64,000 nt of DNA from Amycolatopsis palatopharyngis (GCF_003385185.1 NZ_PQHZ01000028.1:23608-87607), one strand, 5' to 3'. Numbered from the stretch's first letter, positions 54,749 to 62,889 are shown. Translations and numbers: made by a program. Notes: generated by a model not told the origin, from the sequence alone.

Positions 54749-54884
54749 CGCTCTCAGTGTTGACTCCAGAGGAATCGCGTCCACGCGGTGACCCCGCGCT
54801 AGCACCAGACTGCCGCGGCGGACGCTCATCTAAACATTCGGTTCGGGAGCCGGATTTGTTAACCGCCAAGGGCTGGATTCACCC

Positions 54885-54901
54885 GGTCGCTCAATGCGAC
54901 C
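54885..54901. terminator. Short hairpin after the dienoyl-CoA isomerase-like gene
   Basis: GGTCGC (54885-54890) and GCGACC (54896-54901) pair with a 5-nt loop, about 85 bp beyond the stop of the minus-strand crotonase gene. Weak terminator candidate. Confidence 0.35.
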
Positions 54902-54985
54902 CGGACGAACAACCCTTGCGAGTCCAATGTGGATGAATTGGACATACCGAGAGTAATGGTTACAGAAAGTGACTATCGCCGGTGT

Positions 54986-55837
54986 CTACTCCCCGGCGAA
55001 GTTCGCGTCCCTGCGCTCCATGAACGCCTGTACGGCCTCACCGAGGTCCTTACTCGGCAGGAACGCCGCGTTCCAGGTGGACACATACCGCAGACCGGCC
55101 TCGACCTGGGCGCGGTGGTTCTCCGACAACACGTCCTTCACACCACGTACGACCAGGGGCGGGTTCTTGGCGATCTCCGCCGCCATCGCCCGCGCGGCCT
55201 CCAGCATCGACTCCTGGTCCGGATAGACGTCATTGACCAGTCCGATCCGCTCGGCACGCCGGGCGTCGATGTCCTTGCCGGTCAGTGCCAGCTCCCTTAG
55301 GTGCCCCTCACCGACGATGGCTCCCAGCCGCTGCAGGCTGCCCAGGTCGGCGACGATCGCCACCCTGACCTCGCGCACGCTGAACTTGGCGTCCGCGCTG
55401 GCCAGCCGGATGTCGGCGGCGCTGATGACATCGATCCCGCCACCGATGCACCAACCGGAGACCGCGGCGATCACCGGCGTGGTGATCTCTGCCAGGGAGC
55501 TCACCGAGTCCTGCAACGACCGGATCTCCCTGAGGAAGGCCGTCCTCGGCCCGGCAAGGGCGTCCCCGCCCAGGTACTCCGACCAGGACGGCAACATCGC
55601 GGGCAGGTCGAGACCGTAGGAGAAGTGCTTCCCACTGCCGGTCAGCACGATCGCCCTGACCTCCGGGTCGGCGTCGAGTGCCCGGAAGACCAGCGGCAGT
55701 TCCCGCCAGAAGTCCGGGCCCATCGCGTTGCCCTTCGCGGGGCCGAGCAGCGTCACCTCGGCCACCTGCCCGGAGCGCTGCACCTCCAGCGAGACGAGAT
55801 TGTCAGGGACGTCGGCGGTATGCGTCATGCGCGTCAT
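54986..55837 (-). CDS. Crotonase, dienoyl-CoA isomerase-like
   Basis: A 283-residue crotonase-fold enzyme. The oxyanion segments are GSGKHFSYGLDLPAML and VSGWCIGGGIDVISAADIRL. The segment REVRVAIVADLGSLQRLGAI has Glu and Asp placed as in Delta3,5-Delta2,4-dienoyl-CoA isomerases (ECH1, mycobacterial EchA21 type). That assigns it better than plain hydratase. The start is ATG 55837 or 55828; neither has a clear Shine-Dalgarno. Confidence 0.88.
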   Translation of the reverse strand: MTRMTHTADVPDNLVSLEVQRSGQVAEVTLLGPAKGNAMGPDFWRELPLVFRALDADPEVRAIVLTGSGKHFSYGLDLPAMLPSWSEYLGGDALAGPRTAFLREIRSLQDSVSSLAEITTPVIAAVSGWCIGGGIDVISAADIRLASADAKFSVREVRVAIVADLGSLQRLGAIVGEGHLRELALTGKDIDARRAERIGLVNDVYPDQESMLEAARAMAAEIAKNPPLVVRGVKDVLSENHRAQVEAGLRYVSTWNAAFLPSKDLGEAVQAFMERRDANFAGE

Positions 55838-56032
55838 GATGGACCATCTCGTTGGCACACTGCCAGCCAGTGTGTCGCGCAGCGCAACCGTTGCGCGAGC
55901 GATACGTGATCTGTCCCGGATCGAGCGAGCAGCGTCGGTGGGTCTTGCGACACTGTGCAGGGCTCACCGCCGGGATCGCGGCGGATCTCCGGGCCGCACG
56001 CGACCGCACGAAGACGGAAGGACCTCGCGACC

Positions 56033-56914
56033 ATGGTTTCGTCCGCTGCCGCGACCGCCCACCCCGAACCATCCGGCACGAGCACGCCGCTGTCGCGCCG
56101 CTCCCAGCCGATCGAGCTCGCTGGAACGTTCGTCCACGAGGGCCATCGGCTCGCGTACACCGAGTACGGCGGCGGTGAACATGTGGTCGTGCTCACCCAC
56201 GGCATCATGTTCACCCGCAAGATGCACGCCCCGCTGGCCCGGTCGCTCGCCCGTGCCGGCTACCGGGTCGTGACGCTCGATCTGCTCGGCCACGGCGACT
56301 CCGACCGGCCGGGTGAGTCCTGGCAGTACTCGATGCCCGCTTTCGCGGAGCAGACGCTCGGCCTGCTCGACCATCTCGGGGTGGCGCAGGCCGTGGTCGG
56401 CGGGACCTCGCTGGGCGCGAATGTGGCACTGGAGGTTGCGGTGCGTGCGCCCGAGCGCACAAGGGGAATCGTCGTCGAGATGCCGGTATTGGACAACGCC
56501 ATCGTGGCCGGCCTGCTCACCTTCGCCCCGTTGCTGTTCGCCGCCCGATTCGTCCCGATCTCCGTACAGGCGGTCGCTGCGCTGGCCCACCGGGTACCGC
56601 ACGGCAACCAGTGGGTCGACGTCGTCACCGACACCCTGGATCAGGAACCGAGCTCGATGGCCGCGCTCATCCACGGGGTGCTGTTCGGGCGGATCGCGCC
56701 GCCGAAGTCCGTGCGCAGGACGATCCGGGTTCCCGCACTGGTGGTCGGGCACCAGCGCGATCCCATCCACCCGTTCGGCGACGCGGACACGCTGGCTGCC
56801 GACCTGCCCGACGCGGAGTTCGTCGAGGCCCGCAGTCCGATCGAGCTGCGGCTGGACCCACGCAGGCTCACCGAGTCCATCACCGAGTTCATCCGGCGCT
56901 GCTGCGATCAGTGA
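56033..56914 (+). CDS. Alpha/beta hydrolase
   Basis: A 293-residue alpha/beta hydrolase without signal peptide. VVVLTHGIMFTRKMHAPLAR carries the oxyanion turn, the nucleophile elbow is GGTSLGANVALE (Ser near 127), and an acid candidate is in VVGHQRDPIHP. Where the catalytic His is expected the sequence reads EARSPIELRLDPRRLTE and no His is seen. It may use a different His or be inactive. ATG 56033 follows GGAAGGACC. Its 3' end overlaps cysG by 26 bp. Confidence 0.85.
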   Translation: MVSSAAATAHPEPSGTSTPLSRRSQPIELAGTFVHEGHRLAYTEYGGGEHVVVLTHGIMFTRKMHAPLARSLARAGYRVVTLDLLGHGDSDRPGESWQYSMPAFAEQTLGLLDHLGVAQAVVGGTSLGANVALEVAVRAPERTRGIVVEMPVLDNAIVAGLLTFAPLLFAARFVPISVQAVAALAHRVPHGNQWVDVVTDTLDQEPSSMAALIHGVLFGRIAPPKSVRRTIRVPALVVGHQRDPIHPFGDADTLAADLPDAEFVEARSPIELRLDPRRLTESITEFIRRCCDQ

Positions 56915-58154
56915 GCGGGAGGTCCGATTCCGGCGCGATTGCGGCAACCGGCCCGATCACGGTGACCGCGGGCGGCCGAATGCCTGCCCGCGCGGCATCC
57001 TCCGCGACGGCCTCGAGCGTCGACCGGAGCACACGCTGGGCGCGCATCGTGCCGTCCTGAATGATCGCGACGGGTGTCGTACCCGGCCTGCCGCCCTCGA
57101 TCAGGGCTTCGGCGAACTGGGCGATGCGCTCGACGCCCATCATCAGCACCAGCGTGCCGCGCAGCCTGCCGAGCGCGTCCCAGTCCACCAATGACTTCTC
57201 GTGCCCCGGCGGCACATGCCCGGAGACGACCACGACCTCGTGCGCGACCCCCCGGTGCGTCACCGGGACATCGGCGACGGCGGGCACCGCGAAGGCGCTG
57301 GTGATGCCCGGCACGATCCGCACCGGCACGCCAGCCTCGGCGCAGGCCAGCACCTCCTCGAACCCCCTGCCGAAGACGTAGGGGTCACCGCCCTTGAGCC
57401 GGACGACGAACTTGCCTGCCTTCGCCCGCTCGATGAGCGTGCTGTTGATCACGTCCTGGCTGGCCGCCCTGCCGTAGGGGATCTTCGCGGCGTCCACGAC
57501 CTCCACGTGCGGCGCCAGCTCGACGAGCAGGTCGCGCGGGCCGAGCCGGTCGGCAACGACCACGTCGGCGCGCGCCAGCAGCCGCCGGCCGCGCACGGTG
57601 ATCAGCTCCGGATCGCCGGGCCCGCCGCCGACCAGCGCCACCCCGGCGGGCTCGCCGCCGTCGTCCAGGTTCTCGCCGGGATCGGCCACGGTGCCGACCC
57701 GCAGCGCGTCGAGCAGCCCATCGCGGACCGCGGCCGAGCGGCGCGGGGTGCCCCCGGAGAGCACGCCGACCAGCAGGCCGTCGTGTCCCCCGCTGGCCGG
57801 GGTGACCGCGCTGCCCTCGATACCCGCGTCCGCCCGGACACAGAACACCCGTGCCCGCTCGGCCTCGGCACAGACGGCCGCGTTGACCTCGGGATCATCG
57901 GTGCAGGCGAGGGCGTACCAGGCTCCGTCGAGGTCACCATCGCGGTATGCGCGTTCCACCAGGGTGATCTCCCCCGCGTCGGCCATTCCGCTTACCGAGG
58001 GGGTCGTCTCCGGCGAAATGAGGTGCACCTCGGCACCAGCGCTGACCAGTCTTGGCAGCCGCCGCTGGGCGACGGTGCCGCCACCGATCACGACGACCCT
58101 GCGTCCGGCGAGGTCGAGTCCGACGAGGTAGTGGGGGTCTGGTGGAGCAGCCAT
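56889..58154 (-). CDS. cysG: Siroheme synthase/uroporphyrinogen-III C-methyltransferase fusion
   Basis: A 421-residue bifunctional protein. The N-terminal third is precorrin-2 dehydrogenase (NAD loop VVVIGGGTVAQRRLPRL, then TDDPEVN). The C-terminal part is the uroporphyrinogen-III methyltransferase (VGGGPGDPELITVRG, DRLGPRDLL, VRLKGGDPYVFGRG and GITSAFAVP). Together they make sirohydrochlorin from uroporphyrinogen III for siroheme or B12. ATG 58154 starts MAAPPDPHYLVGLDLAGR. Confidence 0.93.
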   Translation of the reverse strand: MAAPPDPHYLVGLDLAGRRVVVIGGGTVAQRRLPRLVSAGAEVHLISPETTPSVSGMADAGEITLVERAYRDGDLDGAWYALACTDDPEVNAAVCAEAERARVFCVRADAGIEGSAVTPASGGHDGLLVGVLSGGTPRRSAAVRDGLLDALRVGTVADPGENLDDGGEPAGVALVGGGPGDPELITVRGRRLLARADVVVADRLGPRDLLVELAPHVEVVDAAKIPYGRAASQDVINSTLIERAKAGKFVVRLKGGDPYVFGRGFEEVLACAEAGVPVRIVPGITSAFAVPAVADVPVTHRGVAHEVVVVSGHVPPGHEKSLVDWDALGRLRGTLVLMMGVERIAQFAEALIEGGRPGTTPVAIIQDGTMRAQRVLRSTLEAVAEDAARAGIRPPAVTVIGPVAAIAPESDLPLTDRSSAG

Positions 58155-58191
58155 GCCGCAAGCATGCCGCCCCGCCCAACCCGGCTTTCGA

Positions 58192-58596
58192 TCAGGGTTG
58201 CAGCAACGCCAGCATCTCGGCGTTGTCGAACATCCGCGCGGTCTCGATCGCCGACGGCGTACCCGCCTCGGCGTCGGCACCGGCCTTGACCAGCACCTTC
58301 ACCACGTCTGGCTCGTTTTTGAAGACCGCGCCGGCCAGGGGACTCTGTCCCCGGTCGTTGAGCCGGCCGGGGTCGGCCCCGCGCTCCAGCAGCGCGGCCA
58401 CCGTCTCCGCGTGACCGTGATATGCGGCGAGCATCACCAGGGTGTCCCCCTTGTCGTTGGTGAGGTTCGCCGAGATCCCCGCATCGACGTACGCGGCCAG
58501 AGTCGCTGTCTCACCCGTACGAGCGAAACCGAAGACCTTCGACCACAGTTGGAGCAGCTCGGGGTCGGGTTCCTGGGCCGGCGCGGTCTCCGTCAT
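58192..58596 (-). CDS. Ankyrin-repeat protein
   Basis: A 134-residue soluble protein with about three ankyrin repeats, seen in KGDTLVMLAAYHGHAETVAA, then LLERGADPGRLNDRGQSPLA and VVKVLVKAGADAEAGTPSAI. The N-terminal helix is LQLWSKVFGFARTGE. Small ankyrin proteins of this size are common in Actinobacteria and of unknown function. It ends 37 bp before the cysG start on the same strand. Confidence 0.88.
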   Translation of the reverse strand: MTETAPAQEPDPELLQLWSKVFGFARTGETATLAAYVDAGISANLTNDKGDTLVMLAAYHGHAETVAALLERGADPGRLNDRGQSPLAGAVFKNEPDVVKVLVKAGADAEAGTPSAIETARMFDNAEMLALLQP

Positions 58597-58633
58597 ACCG
58601 CCATTTTCGCACGATGGGCAGGCACCCTGTGCC

Positions 58634-58876
58634 CTACCCGCGGCTGCCGTTCGGATAGGGAAGCAGGGCCATCTCACGCGCGTTCTTGATCGCCACGGCG
58701 ACCTGTTTCTGCTGCTGGGGGGTCAATCCGGTCACCCGCCGCGCCCGGATCTTGCCCCGGTCCGAGATGAACTTGCGAAGCAGGTCGGCGTCCTTCCAAT
58801 CGACCTGCTCGACCCGCTCGGCCGCCAGTAGGTTGCGCTTACGCTTGCCGGGCCGTTCCCGGTTGATCTTCGCCAC
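58634..58876 (-). CDS. rpsR: Ribosomal protein S18, cysteine-free paralogue
   Basis: An 80-residue S18: WKDADLLRKFISDRGKIRAR, then RVTGLTPQQQKQVAVAIKNA and REMALLPY. There are no cysteines, as in the zinc-independent form that replaces the zinc form in zinc starvation. GTG 58876 has GAGGAGG six bases upstream. An in-frame GTG at 58891 overlaps the S14 stop. It is the last gene of rpmB-rpmG-rpsN-rpsR. Confidence 0.93.
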   Translation of the reverse strand: MAKINRERPGKRKRNLLAAERVEQVDWKDADLLRKFISDRGKIRARRVTGLTPQQQKQVAVAIKNAREMALLPYPNGSRG

Positions 58877-58887
58877 GCTTTGCCTCC

Positions 58888-59193
58888 TCACCAGCTCGAC
58901 TTGGTGACGCCGGGCAGCTCACCGTTGTGCGCCATCTCCCGCAGTCGCACGCGGGAAAGCCCGAACTGCCGGAAATAGCCGCGCGGGCGGCCATCTGCCG
59001 CATCCCTGTTCCGGACCCTGGTCGGGCTGGAGTCGCGAGGCATTGCCTGCAGTGCGGACACCGCGGCCGACTTCTCCGCCGCACTGGCTGACGGGGCGGA
59101 GATCACCCTCTTCAACTCGGCCCTGCGCTGCGCATAACGGGCGACGACGACCTTGCGCTGCTCGTTCTTGGCGATCTTGGACTTCTTCGCCAT
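58888..59193 (-). CDS. rpsN: Ribosomal protein S14, zinc-independent form
   Basis: A 101-residue long-type S14 (MAKKSKIAKNEQRKVVVARY, then LPRDSSPTR-like MPRDSSPTRVRNR and LREMAHNGELPGVTKSSW). It lacks the CxxC zinc motif of the short form. The ATG at 59193 overlaps the rpmG stop by one base. Its place in a Zur-box operon marks it as the zinc-saving paralogue. Confidence 0.95.
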   Translation of the reverse strand: MAKKSKIAKNEQRKVVVARYAQRRAELKRVISAPSASAAEKSAAVSALQAMPRDSSPTRVRNRDAADGRPRGYFRQFGLSRVRLREMAHNGELPGVTKSSW

Positions 59194-59360
59194 CAGCGGT
59201 CCTCCTTGAACTCGACATGCCGGCGGACCACCGGGTCGTACTTGCGCAGCACCATCCGGTCCGGGTCGTTGCGACGGTTCTTCCTGGTCACGTAGGTGAA
59301 GCCCGTTCCGGCGGTGGATCGGAGCTTGATGATCGGGCGAATGTCGTTGCCACGGGCCAT
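59193..59360 (-). CDS. rpmG: Ribosomal protein L33, zinc-independent form
   Basis: A 55-residue L33: MARGNDIRPIIKLRSTAGTG, then FTYVTRKNRRNDPDRMVLRK and YDPVVRRHVEFKEDR. The usual zinc cysteine pairs are absent. It starts one base before the rpmB stop and its own stop overlaps rpsN (TGATG). Confidence 0.95.
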   Translation of the reverse strand: MARGNDIRPIIKLRSTAGTGFTYVTRKNRRNDPDRMVLRKYDPVVRRHVEFKEDR

Positions 59361-59597
59361 CTAGACCTTCACCCCCCGGTTACGCAGGTCCGCCACGACA
59401 GCGTCGATTCCGCGTTTGTCGATCGTCTTCATTCCTTTCACCGACACGCGCAACCGGACATGGCGGCCCTCGCTGGGCACCCAGTACCTGCGGGTCTGCA
59501 GGTTCGGCTCCCAGCGCCGCGAAGTCCGCTTGTGCGAGTGCGATACCTGTTTGCCGTAACCCGGCTTGCGACCGGTGACCTGGCACACGGCTGACAC
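59361..59597 (-). CDS. rpmB: Ribosomal protein L28, zinc-independent form
   Basis: A 78-residue L28: MSAVCQVTGRKPGYGKQVSH, then WEPNLQTRRYWVPSEG and SVKGMKTIDKRGIDAVV. Only one Cys is left where the zinc form has CxxC. It is the first gene of the four-gene zinc-saving ribosomal operon. The Zur-like box lies 20 bp before the ATG. Confidence 0.95.
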   Translation of the reverse strand: MSAVCQVTGRKPGYGKQVSHSHKRTSRRWEPNLQTRRYWVPSEGRHVRLRVSVKGMKTIDKRGIDAVVADLRNRGVKV

Positions 59598-59616
59598 GCG
59601 CCCTCCTAATTGGTAT

Positions 59617-59631
59617 TGATTCTCATTTTCA
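59617..59631. promoter_or_regulatory. Putative Zur box in a divergent promoter region
   Basis: TGATTCTCATTTTCA (reverse TGAAAATGAGAATCA) matches the actinobacterial Zur consensus TGAAAATGATTTTCA at 12 of 15 positions. It lies between rpmB (minus) and the CobW-like gene (plus) in the most AT-rich stretch nearby, so it could control both arms. A nearby GAGGAG-like site for the CobW gene is not included. Confidence 0.75.
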
Positions 59632-59693
59632 TCTACTGTACACAGCAGTCCGTACCAGCGATCGATGACCCATTCGGGTCCAGTGGAGCTCTC

Positions 59694-60947
59694 GTGTCAG
59701 AACGTTCCCGTGTGCCACTCCTGCTCATCAGCGGCCTCTCCCCCGGGCCGGGTTCGCAGCTCGCGGACACCCTCCGCGCCCGTGAACCCGGCACGGCGGT
59801 GGTGCACCACGACTTGCGCCACATCTGCTCCGGAGTGGTCCGGCGCAGGCTGCAACTCGGTGCCCGGGATCAGCTCAGTGCCCTCGAACTCGCCCACGGC
59901 TGCGTTTCCTGCACCCTTCGGGAGGACCTGCTCCCCCTGCTGCGCAGGCTCAGCCGGATGCCCGAGGTCGAGCGGATCGTGGTCCGCCTCGACGAGGCTA
60001 TGGAGCCAGAACCGGTGAGCTGGGCACTGCACAACGTGCTGGTCGGCGACCATCCGGTGATTGACGACGTCGACCTCGAGGCGGTGGTGACCACGGTCGA
60101 CCGGAGCACGTGGCTCGCCGACGCCACGGGCGAGGACACCCTGGAGGAACGCGGGCTGCGCGCCAGCCCCGAGGACGAGCGGACGGTCGCCCAGGTCGCG
60201 CTCGCCCAGGTCGAGTTCGCCGACCTCCTGGTACTCACCGGCAGCGCGGCCGACGCATGGAGCGACGCGAAAACCGGCGCGGTGCTCGACCGCGTCGCCC
60301 CCGCCGCCGGCAGGGCCGAACTGGCCGGCCTCGAACCTGCGGCACTGCGCGCCGCCGTGCCCGCCGCGGCCCGGCGCGGCGAGGTCACCGATATGCACGG
60401 ACCCCTGCTCACCGGCGAACCGCCACTGATCGCCGACTGCGGGATCGAGCTACTCACTTTCACCGCGCGCCGTCCGTTCCATCCGGACCGGCTGCACGAC
60501 GCCATCGACGTGCTGCTCGACGGCGTCGTCCGGACCAGGGGCAGGGCATGGGTCGCCAGCCAGCCCGACGTCGCCTTCTGGATCGAGTCGGCGGGCGGCG
60601 GGCTCGGTATCGGGCATGCCGGTCCGTGGCTGGACTCCCCGGACGGGCCCGCCTGGGACGAGGTGTCCCCCGAGCGCAGGACGTTGGCCTCCCTGCGCTG
60701 GGATCCCGAGTTCGGTGACCGGGCGCAGGAGCTCGTCGTGCTCACCCACCAGACGACACCGGAGGAGATCGAGACGGCGCTGCGCGGTGCCCTGCTCACC
60801 GACGCCGAGCTCGCCGAGGGCCGCGCGGCCTGGCGGCACTACCCGGACCCCTTCGGTTCCTGGCACGAGGAACCGTGCGACGACACCGAGATCTCCCCGG
60901 AACGAAACGACGTCAGTGCACAACAACGAAAGGACGAGAACCGATGA
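59694..60947 (+). CDS. Degenerate CobW-like protein (pseudo-GTPase)
   Basis: A 417-residue CobW/ZNG1-type protein by order and C-terminal domain (LLTFTARRPFHPDRLHDAID and WIESAG). The GTPase motifs are broken: the P loop reads SGLSPGPGSQLAD with no GK(T/S), the switch ESSGISEP equivalent is LDEAMEPEP, and NKxD is replaced by TGSAADAW. The metal motif is CVSC instead of CxCC. It therefore cannot bind GTP in the usual way. GTG 59694 follows GGAG. It overlaps rpmE by four bases in a Zur-box operon. Confidence 0.88.
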   Translation: MSERSRVPLLLISGLSPGPGSQLADTLRAREPGTAVVHHDLRHICSGVVRRRLQLGARDQLSALELAHGCVSCTLREDLLPLLRRLSRMPEVERIVVRLDEAMEPEPVSWALHNVLVGDHPVIDDVDLEAVVTTVDRSTWLADATGEDTLEERGLRASPEDERTVAQVALAQVEFADLLVLTGSAADAWSDAKTGAVLDRVAPAAGRAELAGLEPAALRAAVPAAARRGEVTDMHGPLLTGEPPLIADCGIELLTFTARRPFHPDRLHDAIDVLLDGVVRTRGRAWVASQPDVAFWIESAGGGLGIGHAGPWLDSPDGPAWDEVSPERRTLASLRWDPEFGDRAQELVVLTHQTTPEEIETALRGALLTDAELAEGRAAWRHYPDPFGSWHEEPCDDTEISPERNDVSAQQRKDENR

Positions 60948-61210
60948 AACCCGGCATCCATCCCGACTACCACCCAGTGGTGTTCCAGGACTCCTCGACG
61001 GGAGACGCCTTCCTCACCCGGTCCACCATCACCTCGCAGCGCTCGATCGAATGGGAGGACGGCAACACCTATCCGCTCGTCCAGGTCGACGTCAGCTCGG
61101 CGTCGCATCCTTTCTGGACCGGCGCACGGCGGATCATGGACACCGCGGGACAGGTCGAGAAGTTCCACCGCCGCTACGGGCAGCGCGCCGGCCGGGGAGG
61201 CGGCGACTGA
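60944..61210 (+). CDS. rpmE: Ribosomal protein L31 type B
   Basis: An 88-residue type-B L31: MKPGIHPDYHPVVFQDSSTG, then STITSQRSIEWEDGNTYPLV and SHPFWTG. It has no zinc-binding cysteines, as in the form induced in zinc limitation. The ATG overlaps the CobW-like stop (ATGA) and its stop overlaps rpmF (TGATG). Confidence 0.95.
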   Translation: MKPGIHPDYHPVVFQDSSTGDAFLTRSTITSQRSIEWEDGNTYPLVQVDVSSASHPFWTGARRIMDTAGQVEKFHRRYGQRAGRGGGD

Positions 61211-61374
61211 TGGCCGTTCCCAAGCGCAAGATGTCGCGCAGCAACACCCGGTCCCGCCGTTCCCAGTGGAAGGCGGCGGCCCCGGATCTGGTGCCGATCA
61301 CCGTCGACGGCGAACGCAAGCTCGTACCGAGGTCGCTGATCAAGCACTTCCACCGGTTCGAGCGGGACCGGTGA
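61210..61374 (+). CDS. rpmF: Ribosomal protein L32, zinc-independent form
   Basis: A 54-residue L32: MAVPKRKMSRSNTRSRRSQW, then KAAAPDLVPITVDGERKLVP. The CxxC pairs of zinc-binding L32 are absent. The stop overlaps the next CobW start (GTGA). It completes the plus-strand zinc-saving set. Confidence 0.93.
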   Translation: MAVPKRKMSRSNTRSRRSQWKAAAPDLVPITVDGERKLVPRSLIKHFHRFERDR

Positions 61375-62534
61375 CCCTGCCCGTCACGGTCCTGTCCGGG
61401 TTTCTCGGCGCGGGTAAGACCACGGTGCTGAACGAGGTGCTCGCCGGCCGGGAGGGCCTGCGTGTGGCGGTCATCGTCAATGACATGAGCGAGATCAACA
61501 TCGACGCCGCTCTGGTCCGCGACGGCAGCGAGCTGTCGCGGACCGAGGAGCGGCTGGTCGAACTCACCAACGGCTGCATCTGCTGCACCCTTCGGGACGA
61601 TCTGCTCGCCGAGGTCGCCCGGCTGTGCGAGCAGGACCGGTTCGACTACCTGCTCATCGAGTCGAGCGGGATCTCCGAACCAATGCCGGTCGCGGCGACG
61701 TTCTCCTTCGCCGGGGACGACGGCACCGTCCTGCTACCGCAGGCACGGCTCGACACGATGGTGACGATCGTGGACGCGGCGAACTTCGGCACCGAACTCG
61801 CCACGGGAGACGCACTAATCGAGCGCGGGCTCGACCAGTACGACGGGGACGAGCGGACGGTCAGCGACCTGCTGATGGACCAGATCGAGTTCGCCGATGT
61901 GCTGGTGGTGAACAAGACCGACCTGATCGGCGCGGCCGAACTGGATCGGCTGACCGCGACACTGCGGAGGCTGAACCCGGCGGCGGACGTGGTGCACAGC
62001 ACGTTCGGGCGGGTCTCACAGGACCGTCTGCTCGGGACGGGCCGGTATGACGTCCTGCGGGCACAGGAGGCCGCGGGCTGGGTCGCCGAACTGAACGGCG
62101 ACCACGTGCCGGAAACCGAGGAGTACGGCATTTCCAGCCTGGTCTTCCGCGACGGGCGTTATTTCCACCCGGACAGGCTGTGGGAGTTCGTGACGACCCG
62201 CCTCGACTCCGGTGAGTTCGGCACCGTCCTGCGTTCGAAGGGGTTCTTCACCCTGGCGACGCGGCCGTCGGTGACCGGGCTGTGGTCACAGGCGGGTTCG
62301 GTGGCGAGGTTCGAGCCACAGGGCGCCGGCGGGACCAGCCTCCAGGAGTTGGTCTTCATCGGGACGCGGCTCGACGCCCCCGCGCTGCGGGCGGAGCTCG
62401 ACGGCTGCCTGCTCACCGAGGCAGAGTCCGGAATGGACTGGAGTGGAACACCGGATCCGTTCCCGGACTGGGACGTCGTACACGTCCATGACCACGCCGA
62501 AACGCTCGGCGCGCGGGCTCAGTGCTCGTCGTAG
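61371..62534 (+). CDS. CobW-family GTPase, putative zinc metallochaperone
   Basis: A 387-residue COG0523 GTPase with all motifs intact. P loop SGFLGAGKTT near residue 9, metal site GCICCTLRDDL, switch LIESSGISEPMPV and NKTDL. The C-terminal CobW_C domain has RYFHPDRLWEF. In zinc starvation such proteins (YciC/ZNG1 type) hand zinc to essential enzymes. GTG 61371 overlaps rpmF. It is the fourth gene after the Zur-like box. Its degenerate paralogue is the first gene of the same operon. Confidence 0.92.
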   Translation: MTLPVTVLSGFLGAGKTTVLNEVLAGREGLRVAVIVNDMSEINIDAALVRDGSELSRTEERLVELTNGCICCTLRDDLLAEVARLCEQDRFDYLLIESSGISEPMPVAATFSFAGDDGTVLLPQARLDTMVTIVDAANFGTELATGDALIERGLDQYDGDERTVSDLLMDQIEFADVLVVNKTDLIGAAELDRLTATLRRLNPAADVVHSTFGRVSQDRLLGTGRYDVLRAQEAAGWVAELNGDHVPETEEYGISSLVFRDGRYFHPDRLWEFVTTRLDSGEFGTVLRSKGFFTLATRPSVTGLWSQAGSVARFEPQGAGGTSLQELVFIGTRLDAPALRAELDGCLLTEAESGMDWSGTPDPFPDWDVVHVHDHAETLGARAQCSS

Positions 62535-62821
62535 TGGTCACCATGTGACGCGTGGCGGTGCCCGTCGTGGACGTAATCGATATGGTCTCCATGGGGTACC
62601 GCCACGTGCCCGCACCCTTCGCCATGGGCGTGGTCGTGACCGTCGTGTGTGGAGTGTCCGGACGGCTCGCACTCGTCGACGTGACCGTCATGCGCCCGGT
62701 GCAGATGCCCGTCATGGACGTAGTCGACGTGGTCGCCGTGCGGAACCGCCACGTGCCCGCACCCTTCGCCGTGGGCGTGGTCGTGGCCGGTGTGCTGCTG
62801 GTGTGTGGTGGCTGAGGTCAT
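62519..62821 (-). CDS. Histidine-rich protein with duplicated metal-binding module
   Basis: A 100-residue protein with about 26 His plus Asp/Glu and a few Cys. It contains two near-identical modules, each HDHAHGEGCGHVAVPHGDH, then DYVHDGH. There is no signal peptide. It probably stores or passes on zinc or nickel/copper. It overlaps the CobW end by 16 bp, convergent, and its location links it to zinc handling. Similar His-rich proteins accompany COG0523 GTPases elsewhere, but this duplicated form I do not recognise. Confidence 0.75.
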   Translation of the reverse strand: MTSATTHQQHTGHDHAHGEGCGHVAVPHGDHVDYVHDGHLHRAHDGHVDECEPSGHSTHDGHDHAHGEGCGHVAVPHGDHIDYVHDGHRHASHGDHYDEH

Positions 62822-62863
62822 GGCCGGAAGCTAACACCGGGCCGGCGAGCGGGCAGGAGTACT

Positions 62864-62889
62864 CACCCATGCGGGTTCGCGCATGGGTG
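62864..62889. promoter_or_regulatory. Inverted repeat in the divergent region upstream of the His-rich gene
   Basis: CACCCATGCG (62864-62873) and CGCATGGGTG (62880-62889) are perfect 10-bp arms with a 6-bp spacer, about 43 bp before the start of the His-rich gene. It resembles an operator for a dimeric regulator. It is not a Zur-type box. Confidence 0.45.
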
